A DNA stretch of 64,000 nucleotides from positions 1 to 64,000 of the forward strand of contig DATKRO010000006.1 in the NCBI GenBank assembly GCA_035532115.1. The letters run 5' to 3'. Under the pieces are notes generated by a model. That model searched no databases, was not told where the DNA came from, and was given only the letters and a program-made list of their open reading frames with translations. The stretch is from Acaudatibacter sp035532115. GTDB taxonomy: Bacteria > Pseudomonadota > Alphaproteobacteria > Caulobacterales > Caulobacteraceae. Positions 1 through 9,432 of this stretch are shown here, piece by piece. A program made the position numbers and the translations under genes. Every line of letters starts with the position of its first letter. The first letter of the stretch is position 1.

Positions 1-152
1 CCCCGGACGGCCTGAAAGGGCGATCCGGGGCCGGACGGGCCGCTTCCAAGACGAATTCCAGCTTGGCCGCGGCCCGTCCGGCCCCGGCTCGCGCTTCGCT
101 TGGCCGCGGTGACGGCGATGATGAGCGTCTCGTCAGCCCGAACTCTTTGCCG
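1..152 (+). repeat. 152-bp dispersed repeat, left copy (inverted relative to 14738-14889)
   Basis: This stretch matches the reverse complement of 14738-14889 along its full 152 bases, with about three substitutions and no indels. It starts at the window edge, so the element may extend further left. Its last 42 bases (111-152) occur a third time at 3951-3992. No gene is convincing inside it: the reading frames that cross it are open because of GC bias. It is probably a non-coding dispersed repeat. Confidence 0.8.
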
Positions 153-170
153 GGCGCCTGCCGCCGTCCC

Positions 171-590
171 TCACGCTTTCGCCTTCCTCGGAGGCTTGCG
201 CTTGCTGGAGCCGTTGAGGGCGACCGCCTGGCGGACGAGCGTCTGGAAGGCGGACGCATCGACCTCCTCTGCCTCGTGGATGTCGATCGCGCGGCGTGTG
301 TTTCCGTCCAGGCTCGAGTTGAAGAGACCGGCCGGATCCTCGAGAGACGCGCCCCTGGCGAAGGTAAGCTTCACGAGGTTCCTGTAGGACTCGCCCGTGC
401 AGATGATGCCGTCGTGCGACCAGATCGGCGTCCCCATCCACTTCCACTCTTCGACGACCTCCGGGTCCGCCTCCCTGATGAGCTTGCGCATCCTGCCGAG
501 CGTTTCCCCACGCCAGTCCCCAAGTTCGGCGATCCGCTTCGAAATGAGTTCCGATGCCGATTGACCTTGGCTCGCGGCGGTCTTTTTCAT
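171..590 (-). CDS. DUF1801 (YdhG-like) domain protein
   Basis: This 139-residue protein resembles the small DUF1801/YdhG family. Visible features are an N-terminal helical stretch (SASELISKRIAELGDW), a family-like core around EVVEEWKWMGTPIWSHDG, and a lysine/arginine-rich tail ending in KPPRKAKA. The biochemical role of the family is not established. I chose the ATG at 590 because similarity begins there, although the frame is open further upstream. It lies 68 bases downstream of an SRPBCC gene and an ArsR gene on the same strand, so the three probably form one operon. This trio (ArsR, AHSA1-type SRPBCC, DUF1801) is a common arrangement in proteobacteria. Confidence 0.8.
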   Translation of the reverse strand: MKKTAASQGQSASELISKRIAELGDWRGETLGRMRKLIREADPEVVEEWKWMGTPIWSHDGIICTGESYRNLVKLTFARGASLEDPAGLFNSSLDGNTRRAIDIHEAEEVDASAFQTLVRQAVALNGSSKRKPPRKAKA

Positions 591-658
591 GTTCCCGATC
601 CTGGAGGCGCCAGATATCGTCTGCTCGACGGATTGTGCAAGGTGGTTCGCCTTGGCTT

Positions 659-1063
659 TCAGCGCGCCAATACCTGCTCCAGCGCCGCGAAGAACCGCTG
701 CCAGCCGCCCGTTGCGCCCTGGTAGGCCTGCTGCTGGTCCGGACGGAAGCCCGACTGCTCCATGCGCAGGTGGGTTCCCGTGCTCGTCGGGTCGAGAGTC
801 CAGGTGACGACGCTCTCGAGGCCATGGGCCGCCCAGCTGTAGGCCAGCCGCCGGTTCGGCTCGACCGCCGTCACCTGACAGTCGACGGCGCCCCAGTCGG
901 CGCGGAGATTGAAGCGATGGTCCACGACCGGCTTGAAGTCGTTCTGCATCAGCCACGCCTCGATCAGGTGCGGTTCGGTGAGTGCGCGCCAGACCTTCTC
1001 CGGCGGATGAGGCATCTCGCGTTCGACGATGACCGAGCGGGTTCCGGCCGACGGTGCATTCAT
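659..1063 (-). CDS. SRPBCC (AHSA1/START-like) domain protein
   Basis: This 134-residue protein fills one SRPBCC fold of the AHSA1 type. The N-terminal strand and helix read VEREMPHPPEKVWRALTEP, typical of the family, and the C-terminal helix contains GGWQRFFAALEQ. Such proteins bind hydrophobic ligands or partner proteins; the ligand here cannot be read from sequence. Its start overlaps the stop of the upstream ArsR gene by four bases (1060-1063), which implies translational coupling. The pairing of an ArsR-family regulator with an AHSA1-like protein recurs widely, and the regulator probably controls the pair. Confidence 0.88.
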   Translation of the reverse strand: MNAPSAGTRSVIVEREMPHPPEKVWRALTEPHLIEAWLMQNDFKPVVDHRFNLRADWGAVDCQVTAVEPNRRLAYSWAAHGLESVVTWTLDPTSTGTHLRMEQSGFRPDQQQAYQGATGGWQRFFAALEQVLAR

Positions 1064-1383
1064 TGGTCCATCCCTTTCAGCAGGCTTTCGAGCTGGTCGA
1101 AGCGGCTTTGCCAGAAGCCGGCCATCTGGCTGGTCCAGTCGACCAGAGGAGCCAGCGCGCCGAGCTGCGCGCTATAGCGGGTCTGGCGCCCCTCATGGCG
1201 GCCGCGCACCAGCCCGGCGTGCTTCAGAATGCTCAGGTGTTTCGAGACGGCCGGCTGCGAGACGCCGGACTGGGCCGTGAGCCCCCCCACCGTCTGCTCG
1301 CCTTCGCGGCACAGGCGCTCGAAGATCGCCCGGCGAGTCGGATCGGCCAGCGATCTGAACAGGGCGTCGTGGGTGTCCGGCAT
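1060..1383 (-). CDS. ArsR-family winged-helix regulator
   Basis: This 107-residue protein is a compact winged helix. The opening DALFRSLADPTRRAIFERL is the usual first helix of the family, and SQPAVSKHLSILKHAGLV is the recognition helix with the start of the wing. I see no CXC metal-binding motif in the DNA-binding helix, so it is probably a non-metal member of the type found beside AHSA1 proteins. It is the first gene of an operon with the SRPBCC and DUF1801 genes. A cluster of ATCGATA motifs directly upstream (1384-1422) is a plausible autoregulatory operator. Confidence 0.92.
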   Translation of the reverse strand: MPDTHDALFRSLADPTRRAIFERLCREGEQTVGGLTAQSGVSQPAVSKHLSILKHAGLVRGRHEGRQTRYSAQLGALAPLVDWTSQMAGFWQSRFDQLESLLKGMDQ

Positions 1384-1422
1384 GCGATCGATAATCGGTT
1401 GGCTATCGATACGATCGATAAC
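1384..1422. promoter_or_regulatory. Candidate operator upstream of the arsR operon
   Basis: Three copies of ATCGATA lie within 39 bases directly upstream of the arsR start: in GCGATCGATAAT, CTATCGATA and CGATCGATAACC. The motif is nearly palindromic, so both strands carry it. Position and repetition suggest a site bound by the ArsR-family product. Binding is inferred only. Confidence 0.4.
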
Positions 1423-1541
1423 CTCTCGGATACCCGAGTCAAGCGCAAAGGCGCGGCTGGATCGCGCCGCCGCGGGAGGCGCGACCTCGGCCGTGTCATC
1501 ACCGCGCGGCTATCCATCGACGCCGGGCCGGGAGCACGGGT

Positions 1542-2411
1542 TCAGGCCTCGGCGGGAATGGCGCCCAGCGCCTCCTCGAGTTCCAGGAAGCTCGGCTGGG
1601 CGCCCGAGGGCACGTCGCCGCGCCCGATTTCCACCGAGATCTGGGCGGCGTTGCCGTGCAGATGCGCGACCAGCACCGACTGGATGATGCGATAGAAGCT
1701 GGCTTCCTCGTCGATCACCGCCTTCAGCCGCGTGGCCATGGGGCCGACCAGCCCATAGGAGAGGAAGACCCCGAGGAAGGTCCCGACCAGCGCGCCGCCG
1801 ATCATGGCGCCCAGCACCGCCGGCGGCTCGGTGATCGATCCCATGGTCTTGATGACGCCCAGCACCGCCGCCACGATGCCCAGCGCCGGCAGGCCGTCGG
1901 CGGTGGTCTGCAGCGCCAGCGCCGGGGCGATTGCCTCGAGGTGGTGCTTTTCCAGCTGCTTTTCCATGGCGCCCTCGACCTGATGCGGATCCTCGAGGTT
2001 CATGGTCATCATGCGCAAGGTGTCGCAGATGAAGTCGACGGCGAAGTGGTCCTTCATGACGCTCGGGAAGCGCGAGAAGATGCTGCTCTCCGTCGGCCGC
2101 TCGATGTGGCTCTCCAGCGCGATCACGCCCTTGGATTTCATCATCTTGGTCAGCAGGAACAGCAGCGACAGCAGGTCGCGATAGTCGCCGGGCTTCCACT
2201 TCGGGCCCCCGAAGATCTTGGAGAAGCCCGCGCCGGTCGCCTTGATCACCACCATCGAGTTGGAGATCAGATAGGCCGCGACGCCGGCGCCGCCGATCGC
2301 CATCATCTCGTGCGGCATGGCTTCGAAGATCACGCCCATGTTGCCGCCCGACATGATGAAGCTGCCGAACACCAGGGCGAACAGCAGCACGATGCCGATG
2401 ATCTGGAACAA
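1542..2411 (-). CDS. motA: Flagellar motor stator protein MotA
   Basis: MotA, with MotB, forms the inner-membrane proton channel that drives flagellar rotation. The 289-residue product begins LFQIIGIVLLFALVFGSF, the conserved first membrane helix, and has the usual cytoplasmic region followed by two late helices: DGLPALGIVAAVLGVIKTMG, then AMIGGALVGTFLGVFLSYG. The start is uncertain. I prefer the TTG at 2411, which places the conserved FQIIGIV at the N-terminus. An ATG at 2453 would add 14 basic residues and has no clear ribosome binding site. No motB is adjacent, as in Caulobacter, where motA and motB are separate. The gene appears monocistronic. Confidence 0.93.
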   Translation of the reverse strand: MFQIIGIVLLFALVFGSFIMSGGNMGVIFEAMPHEMMAIGGAGVAAYLISNSMVVIKATGAGFSKIFGGPKWKPGDYRDLLSLLFLLTKMMKSKGVIALESHIERPTESSIFSRFPSVMKDHFAVDFICDTLRMMTMNLEDPHQVEGAMEKQLEKHHLEAIAPALALQTTADGLPALGIVAAVLGVIKTMGSITEPPAVLGAMIGGALVGTFLGVFLSYGLVGPMATRLKAVIDEEASFYRIIQSVLVAHLHGNAAQISVEIGRGDVPSGAQPSFLELEEALGAIPAEA

Positions 2412-2517
2412 TTGGCGAGCGCCCCCGTGCCGGCGCGGCACGCGCTTCAACATCGAGGTTAATGCTTAATCGCAGGTGAGCGGGCGCGGCGTCGACCGGC
2501 CCCCCAGGGTTGCGGCG

Positions 2518-3768
2518 TCAGGCCCGGTCGGCGGCCGTCGTCTCCAGCCTCAGCCGCCGCACCATGTCCGGCGACAGATAGCCGTCGGCGGGCAGGCCGC
2601 GGGCCTTCTGCCAGGCGCGCAGAGCCTGGCGGGTGCCCAGGCCGACCACCCCGTCCAGCGCGCCAGGGTCGTAGCCCAGCTTGGCCAGCGCCGTCTGGGC
2701 GTCGAGACGGTCGGTGAGCGACAGCGGCGTCTCGGGGGGCCAGGGCGTCGCCAGCGGCGGCGCGCCGCCGAGCCGGTCGGCCAGCAGGCCCACGGCCAGG
2801 GCATAGGCCAGCGAGTCGTTGTAGGTGCGGATGACGAAGTGGTTGGGAAAGGCCAGGAACGCCGGCCCGGCGGCGCCGCAGGGCAGCAGCAGCTGCGCAG
2901 GCGCGTCGGCGTCGGCGGCCGGCCAGGACCGGCGGTCGGCGCGGCGCACCCCCTTGGCGCGCCACCAGGACGGCGTCTGTTTCGGACCCTCGGACAGCCC
3001 CGGATCGAACCGGTCCGGCAGGATCACCTCCCTGGCCCAGCCCTGGCCGCGGACCCAGCCGCTGGTCGCCAGCAGCCTGGCCGCCGAGGCCAGGGCGTCC
3101 GCGGGCGAGCCCCAGATGTCGGGCCGGCCCTCCCCGGCCGCGGCCACGGCCGTGGTGAGAAAGCTGGACGGCAGCAGCTGGGTCTGGCCCATGGCGCCCG
3201 CCCACGAGCCCCTCAGCTGGCTGCGGCTCGCCGCCCCGCTGGAGAGGATCTTCAGGCAGGCGACCAGTTCGCGCTCGGCCCACTCGCGCCGGCGCGGCGC
3301 CTCGGCGGCCAGGGTGGCGAAGGAGCGGACCACGTCGAAGTCGCCCTGGGAAGCGCCGAAGGCCGACTCCATGCCCCAGATGGCTACCAGGATGTCGGCG
3401 GGAACGCCGTAGGCCCGTTCGATCGCGGCGAGCTGAGGAACCTCGTCGCGTTTGCGCCGGCCGATGGCCACGGCGCCGGGGCTGACCGCCGCGGCGATGT
3501 ACTGGCTGATCGGGCGGACGAATTCCGGCTGGGTCGCATCGTGGGCCATCACCCTGGGGTCGGGCGCGAGGCCGGAGAGCGCCTGGTCCAGCACCGCTCT
3601 TGGCCAACCGGCGGCGATCTGACGCGCATAGAAGTCGTCCAGCCAGGCGAGGAAGGCCGGATCGCCCGAGGCGCCCAGGAGGTCCGACGCACGCAGGGGC
3701 GGCGCCTCGGCAAAGCTGGGCCCCGCGCAGGCGGCCGCGACCAAGGCGAGAAAGACTCGGCGTTGCAT
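2518..3768 (-). CDS. Lytic murein transglycosylase (MltB/SLT_2 type) with peptidoglycan-binding domain
   Basis: This 416-residue exported enzyme cleaves peptidoglycan glycan strands with formation of 1,6-anhydromuramic acid. Residues 1-20 form a signal peptide (RRVFLALVAAACAGPSFA). The SLT_2 domain follows, with WGMESAFG holding the likely catalytic glutamate at about residue 134, and GAMGQTQLLPSSF further on, a family hallmark. The C-terminus (about 355-412) is a peptidoglycan-binding domain of the PGBD_1 type (LGYDPGALDGVVGLGTRQAL). There is no lipobox, so it should be periplasmic rather than a lipoprotein. The start is followed closely by the signal peptide, which supports it. It is read away from rpmB across a repeat-filled spacer. 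Confidence 0.92.
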   Translation of the reverse strand: MQRRVFLALVAAACAGPSFAEAPPLRASDLLGASGDPAFLAWLDDFYARQIAAGWPRAVLDQALSGLAPDPRVMAHDATQPEFVRPISQYIAAAVSPGAVAIGRRKRDEVPQLAAIERAYGVPADILVAIWGMESAFGASQGDFDVVRSFATLAAEAPRRREWAERELVACLKILSSGAASRSQLRGSWAGAMGQTQLLPSSFLTTAVAAAGEGRPDIWGSPADALASAARLLATSGWVRGQGWAREVILPDRFDPGLSEGPKQTPSWWRAKGVRRADRRSWPAADADAPAQLLLPCGAAGPAFLAFPNHFVIRTYNDSLAYALAVGLLADRLGGAPPLATPWPPETPLSLTDRLDAQTALAKLGYDPGALDGVVGLGTRQALRAWQKARGLPADGYLSPDMVRRLRLETTAADRA

Positions 3769-3780
3769 GCGCCGAGGCTA

Positions 3781-3893
3781 GAGCGCGTTCCGCAAAAGTG
3801 GAACCGGTTTTGCACCCGAACGCGCTCCAGCGTTTTGAATCTAGAGCACGATTCAGCGATCAGACGATTCCGTCCGATCGCATCGTGCTCTAG
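3781..3893. repeat. Two dispersed palindromic repeats between the transglycosylase gene and rpmB
   Basis: Two palindromes stand side by side. The first has perfect 10-base arms, GAGCGCGTTC (3781-3790) and GAACGCGCTC (3818-3827), with an inner GCAAAA/TTTTGC pair. The second has perfect 11-base arms, CTAGAGCACGA (3841-3851) and TCGTGCTCTAG (3883-3893). A degenerate copy of the second follows rpmB at 4412-4483. Such repeats are frequent between genes in Caulobacterales and related orders. Their role is unknown. Confidence 0.8.
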
Positions 3894-3950
3894 CGGCGAG
3901 GCGCCGGCCGCGGCAATCGGAAAACCTCGCGGGAGGCGGCGGCTCGGCGT

Positions 3951-3992
3951 CACGGCGATGATGAGCGTCTCGTTAACCCGAACGCTTTGCCG
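3951..3992 (+). repeat. 42-bp copy of the end of the 152-bp dispersed repeat
   Basis: Bases 3951-3992 match bases 111-152 at 38 of 42 positions and the corresponding inverted part of 14738-14889. Only this end of the larger element is present, so it may be a separable module or the remnant of a longer copy. Confidence 0.7.
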
Positions 3993-4105
3993 TGTGCCGC
4001 AAGCCGGCCCGGGTTGACGCGCGGATGGCGCTGCGACTATATCGCCGCCTCTCGCGCTGCGGCCTGGCTGCGCGCTTCCCGTCGTCGTCTCGAAGGCCCA
4101 AGCAC

Positions 4106-4402
4106 ATGTCGCGCCGCTGCGAGCTTACGGGCGTCGGCCCGATGGTCGGCCATCACGTCAGCCATTCCAACGTCAAGTCCAAGCGCCGCTTCCTGCCGGC
4201 GCTGGTTCCGGCAAGGCTGCATTCCGAGGCGCTCGGCCAGGCCTTCTCGCTGCGGATCACCAACGCCGCCCTGCGCACCATCGACTTTCGCGGCGGGCTC
4301 GACGCCTTCCTGCTGCGCGCGCCGGACGACGCGCTGTCGCTGCGGGCGCGCAAGATCAAGCGCCAGCTCAAGGCCAGGCAGGGCGCCGCCGCCGCGGCCT
4401 GA
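4106..4402 (+). CDS. rpmB: 50S ribosomal protein L28
   Basis: L28 is a small basic protein of the large ribosomal subunit. The 98-residue product starts SRRCELTGVGPMVGHHVSHS, the conserved L28 N-terminus, followed by the basic NVKSKRRFLP and the C-terminal helix LSLRARKIKRQL. Length fits the alphaproteobacterial family. The frame is open upstream to about 3992, but the ATG at 4106 matches the conserved start. The gene is flanked on both sides by palindromic repeats; the one after the stop lies between two convergent genes and could end transcription from both. Confidence 0.97.
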   Translation: MSRRCELTGVGPMVGHHVSHSNVKSKRRFLPALVPARLHSEALGQAFSLRITNAALRTIDFRGGLDAFLLRAPDDALSLRARKIKRQLKARQGAAAAA

Positions 4403-4411
4403 ACGCCGCCC

Positions 4412-4483
4412 GCGCTCCAGGGTTTTGAATCCAGAGCCCGATTCAGCGACCAGACGAATCCGTCGGATCGCATCGTGCTCTAG
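4412..4483. repeat. Palindromic repeat between rpmB and the dienelactone hydrolase gene
   Basis: This is a degenerate copy of the repeat ending at 3893, preceded by the same CGCTCCAG-GTTTTGAATC lead-in. The right arm (TCGTGCTCTAG) is intact and the left arm has drifted. The terminal CTAG supplies the TAG stop codon of the hydrolase read from the other strand. Its place between convergent genes would suit a bidirectional terminator, but there is no T-run. Confidence 0.7.
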
Positions 4484-5241
4484 GCAACCACCGGCGCCTT
4501 CAGGGTCGCGTCGAGCAGCTTCACCAGCTCGCGCCAGTGCCGTTCGGCGGCTTCGGCGTCGTAGACCGGCAGGTCGGCCATGGTGTAGCCGTGGCGGGCG
4601 CCCGGATAGATGGTCACCTCGTTGTCGACGCCGGCGGCGCTCAGCGCCGAGCGCAGCCGATCGGCCTGCTCGGGCGGGAAGCCGGCGTCCTCGTCGGCGC
4701 CGGCGATATGGACCTTGGCCTTGATCCTGGGCGCCAGCAGGTGCGGGCTGTCGGGCGCGTCGGTGGCGAGGCGCCCGCCGTGGAAGCCCGCCGCCGCGGC
4801 GATCCGGTCCGGGAAGGCGCCCGCGGCGCGCAGGACGATGCCCGCGCCCATGCAATAGCCGGTGATCCCGACTTTGCGGCCCTTCACCCGAGGCTGCTTC
4901 GCCAGATAGTCGAGGCAGGCGCCGGCGTCGCGCACCTGCTTTTGCGCATCGGTCGAGCCCATCAGCTTGCCGAAGGCTTCGCGGCGCTTGGCCTCGTCGC
5001 CGAAGACCTCGGCGACGTTGATCGGCGCATAGGGGCCGGCGCGCCAGAACATGTCGGGCAGCAGCACGTAGTAGCCGTGGCCCGCCAGCCGCTCGCACAT
5101 GGAAAACAGAGCCGGACGGATCGCCGGCGCGTCCATGAAGAAAATCACCGCGGGCCAGGGGCCGGGCTCGCCCGCCGGGGTGAAGACGTAGGCGCGGGCG
5201 TCGCCGTCGGGGGTGGGAAGAGCGATCTCTTTCATGGTCAT
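4480..5241 (-). CDS. Dienelactone hydrolase family protein
   Basis: This 253-residue cytoplasmic alpha/beta hydrolase has the full dienelactone hydrolase triad: Cys at about 130 in GYCMGAG, Asp at about 183-185 in GADEDAGF and His at about 217 in ARHGYT. Classical members open dienelactones in chloroaromatic breakdown, but most homologues have no known substrate. A GGAGAG ribosome binding site precedes the ATG at 5241; a second in-frame ATG lies two codons later. It lies 18 bases downstream of lldD on the same strand and may be cotranscribed with it. Its stop codon falls inside a dispersed repeat, so its last codons could be recent. Confidence 0.9.
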   Translation of the reverse strand: MTMKEIALPTPDGDARAYVFTPAGEPGPWPAVIFFMDAPAIRPALFSMCERLAGHGYYVLLPDMFWRAGPYAPINVAEVFGDEAKRREAFGKLMGSTDAQKQVRDAGACLDYLAKQPRVKGRKVGITGYCMGAGIVLRAAGAFPDRIAAAAGFHGGRLATDAPDSPHLLAPRIKAKVHIAGADEDAGFPPEQADRLRSALSAAGVDNEVTIYPGARHGYTMADLPVYDAEAAERHWRELVKLLDATLKAPVVA

Positions 5242-5259
5242 GGGGGTAATCTCTCCAGT

Positions 5260-6392
<1,133 letters not shown>

Positions 6393-6396
<4 letters not shown>

Positions 6397-8330
6397 GTCG
6401 GCGCCTTGCGCAGTTCGCGCACCGATGCGCTCGCCGGCGGGGCCGGGGCATGGACGGCGGGCGGGGCTTTCAGGAGGTCGATGGCGGCCCGGGTCACCGC
6501 CCGCGGCTCCTCCTCGAAGAGCCCCGCCAGCTGCTCGGTGATGGCGCCGCCCAGCTGCTCGACGTCGACGATGGTCACCGCGCGGCGATAGTAGCGCGTC
6601 ACGTCGTGGCCGATGCCGATGGCGATCAGCTCCACCGGACTCTTGCCCTCGATCTCGCCGATCACTTTGCGCAGATGCCGCTCCAGATAGTGGCCCGAGT
6701 TCACCGACAGGGTGGAATCGTCCACGGGCGCGCCATCGGAGATCACCATCAGGATGCGGCGCTGCTCCGGGCGCCCGATCAGTCGCTGGTGCGCCCACAT
6801 CAGCGCCTCGCCGTCGATGTTCTCCTTCAGGAGGCCCTCGCGCATCATCAGGCCAAGGTTCTTGCGCGCCCGCCGCCAGGGCGCGTCGGCGGACTTGTAG
6901 ATGATGTGGCGCAGGTCGTTGAGCCGGCCCGGCGAGGGCGGCTTGCCGTCCTTCAGCCAGTCGTCGCGCGAGGCGCCGCCCTTCCAGGCGCGGGTGGTGA
7001 AGCCGAGGATCTCCACCTTCACGGCGCAGCGCTCCAGGGTGCGCGCCAGGATGTCGGCGCAGACGGCGGCGACCATGATCGGGCGCCCGCGCATGGAACC
7101 GGAATTGTCGATCAGCAGCGTCACCACCGTGTCGCGAAAATCGGTGTCCTGCTCCTGCTTGAACGAGAGCGGCGCGGTGGGATCGACGATCACCCGCGTC
7201 AGGCGCGCGACATCGAGGATCCCCTCCTCCAGGTCGAAGCTCCAGGAGCGGTTCTGCTGCGCCAGCAGGCGCCGCTGCAGGCGATTGGCGAGGCGCGCCA
7301 CCACGTTGGAAAGACTGGCGAGCTGCTGATCCAGATAGGCCCGCAGCCGCGTCAGCTCCTCGGAGTCGCACAGCTCCTCGGCCGAGACGATCTCGTCGTG
7401 GCGGCTGGAATAGATCTTGTAGGGCGGCTCGGCGCGGCCGTGGTCCCTGGCGTCGGGACGCGCCGGCCGGTCGCCCTCGCCGGTGTCGAGCTCGTCGGAA
7501 GGCTCGGCGCTCTCGTCGTCCTCGGTTTCGGCGAGGGTGGAATCGGCGCTGTCGGATTCGCGGTGCGTCTTTTCGGACTCGTCCAGGGTGGCGCTCTGAG
7601 GCGACTGTTCCTCGCCCTCGCCTTCGCCCTCGCTGGAGGAGTCGGCCTCGCCGTCCTGGCTCTCCTCTTCCTGGGTGTCCTGATCCGGGGCGTCGGAGAG
7701 ATCGTCGCCCATGTCGAGGTCGCGCACGATGCTGCGCGCGACGCGGCCGAACGCCTTCTGGTCCTCGAGGGCGGCGAACAGCCTGTCGAGGTCGGGGCCG
7801 GCCTTGGCCTCGATCTGGGCGCGGAACGCATCGACGAGGGCCTTGGCGGCCGGCGGCGGCGCCTGGCCGGTGAGGCGCTCGCGCGCGATCAGGGCGATGA
7901 TGTCGCCGATCGGCGCCGCGGCAGGGTCGACGAGATGGTCGAGGCCGCGGCGCTGCACCGCCTGCTCCCAGACCGCGGCGAGGTTGTCGCGCACGCCGCC
8001 CAGGGCGTTGGCGCCGATCGCCTCGATGCGGGCCTGCTCGAGGGCGTCGTAGACCTGCGCCCCCTCCAGCGTCTTCGGGCGCGAGCGGCCGTGCACCTGA
8101 TCGTCGTGATGGGCCACCCTCAGGGCGAGCTGGTCGGCGAGGCCGCGAATGCGCGTGGTCTCGGGTCCGGAAAGCTCGCGCGGCGGGTGCGGCAGCACCG
8201 CCCGGTGTCCGCTGAGGCTGGGACCGTCGCCGGAGAAGACGACTTCGAGATCGGGCTGCTCGGCCAGCGAGCGCGCCGCATGCGCCAGGGCGCGCTTGAA
8301 GATCTCGGTGGGGCTTTCCCGGTGGGCCAT
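6393..8330 (-). CDS. cobT: Aerobic cobaltochelatase subunit CobT
   Basis: CobT is one of three subunits (CobN, CobS, CobT) that insert cobalt into hydrogenobyrinate a,c-diamide in aerobic cobalamin synthesis. The 645-residue product has the CobT N-terminal domain, a long acidic linker at about 215-300 rich in Glu, Asp and Ser, and a C-terminal von Willebrand A domain with the metal-site motif DNSGSM. Near the end it has IGIGHDVTRYYRRAVTI, a family signature. CobS commonly lies next to CobT, but none is found here: the gene upstream encodes an AprI/Inh-like protein. The stop overlaps the lldD start. Confidence 0.96.
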
Positions 8331-8391
8331 CTCAGCTCAGTCTTATCGCCAACGCACGCCGGACGAAACCCGGCCGCCGTCGCCGCCGCGC

Positions 8392-9063
8392 CTAGCGCCG
8401 CGTCAGGGTGACGAGATCGGCCTTGGGATCGGCGACCACATAGGCGCCCGGGTCGCTGGGCTTCAACACCAGGATGGTCTTGCCCGCCTTGTCCATCAAG
8501 GTGAGCCGTCCGGCATGCAAAGACCAGGCGGCGAGGTTCTTGTCGCCCCAGGCCGGGGTGCAGGCGCTCTGCGAGATGCCGCCGTGCGAGCCGAAGATGT
8601 TGGACGTGAACGCCAGGTTGCACAGGGTCGCGCCGCCGATGGCGGTCAGCCGGTAGTCGCCCGACATCCGCCCGCCCCTCGCCGGGCGAGGGGGCGCGTC
8701 CAGCGATTCCAGTCGCCAGGTCTTGCCGTCGGGCGCCTTGGCCTCGTACGGCCCGCGCAGCTGGCCGGGGAAGTCGATGATCGGCCTCGCCTGGGCGTCC
8801 GAGAGCACGATGCCGCCCTTGTCGTCCGGCGCCCAGGCGGCGAGGGCCTTCAGCGGCGGAAACGCCTCGCGACAGGCGAGCGGGGCCTTGATCTCATAGC
8901 CGCCGAGGCTGGCCTGGCGCATCAGGGTCAGGGTGCAGGCGACCTTGCCGCCGACTTCGCTGAGCCGCCAGGCGCCGGCGGCGTCGAGCACGGTCGGCTC
9001 TGCGGAGGCGAACGCCGGACCGGCCAGGGCGAGGATCGCTGCGCTGAGCGCCAGAATGCGCAT
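8392..9063 (-). CDS. Exported AprI/Inh-like protease-inhibitor family protein
   Basis: The 223-residue product starts with a signal peptide (RILALSAAILALAGPAFASA), so it should be periplasmic. Two similar segments follow, each like the AprI/Inh fold: AGAWRLSEVGGKVACTLTL at about residue 30 and MSGDYRLTAIGGATLCNLAF at about 130. Each has paired cysteines. Classical Inh proteins block secreted metalloproteases, but no such protease or exporter gene lies nearby, so the target is unknown. I chose the ATG at 9063 because it begins the signal peptide and is preceded by GGATGGAG. The frame is open a further 27 codons upstream without similarity. Confidence 0.75.
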   Translation of the reverse strand: MRILALSAAILALAGPAFASAEPTVLDAAGAWRLSEVGGKVACTLTLMRQASLGGYEIKAPLACREAFPPLKALAAWAPDDKGGIVLSDAQARPIIDFPGQLRGPYEAKAPDGKTWRLESLDAPPRPARGGRMSGDYRLTAIGGATLCNLAFTSNIFGSHGGISQSACTPAWGDKNLAAWSLHAGRLTLMDKAGKTILVLKPSDPGAYVVADPKADLVTLTRR

Positions 9064-9432
9064 GCCGCTCCATCCGAAGTCGCCCCGCCGGGCGAGCTTA
9101 TCGCGTTCGCGCCGCGAGGCAAACCTGGGCGTCGCCCCAGCCAAGGGACGCCTCCCGCCACACCTTCACTCCTTTCCCGCGAGCGGGGGTGGAGGGGGTG
9201 CGCACGAGAGCCATCACCCGCAGCCCCCTCCGCCGCCCGGCGCTGCCGCGCCGAGCGCCACCTCCCCCGTTGCACGGGTGAGGAGGAAGCCTGCTTCACT
9301 CCTTCCCCGCGCGCGGGGAAGGGGGACCGCCGCGCCGACAGGCGCGGGGGTGGAAGGGGCGCGGCGCGGCGAGCCACCGTAGACTACGGTGCGAATACGG
9401 CGGCGGCGCCTCGCGCACGGCGGACTCGGGCG
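9064..9432. repeat. Gene-free spacer filled with GC-rich palindromes
   Basis: No gene is supported in these 369 bases. The spacer holds stacked inverted repeats: CCTTCCCCGCG/CGCGGGGAAGG is a perfect palindrome at 9301-9322, and CCGCGCC/GGCGCGG forms a short hairpin at 9330-9347. The CCACCTCCCCCGTTGCACGG segment near 9260 is of a type widespread between genes in this order. At 9375-9389 ACCGTAGACTACGGT is a perfect palindrome and, with the following AATACGGCGG, resembles the core of the 123-bp tandem repeat at 19525-19890. Confidence 0.65.

Noticed and set aside
63..825. Long open frames across the left repeat and over the SRPBCC and DUF1801 genes
   Set aside because: They have no family similarity, lie over well-supported minus-strand genes, and are open because of high GC at third positions.
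2454..2472. TTAA-N3-TTAA upstream of motA as a CtrA site
   Set aside because: CtrA needs TTAA-N7-TTAA. The spacing of three does not fit.
3781..3893. CRISPR-like or IS-end structure in the palindromic repeats
   Set aside because: There are only single palindromes without spacers of constant length, and no transposase or cas gene.
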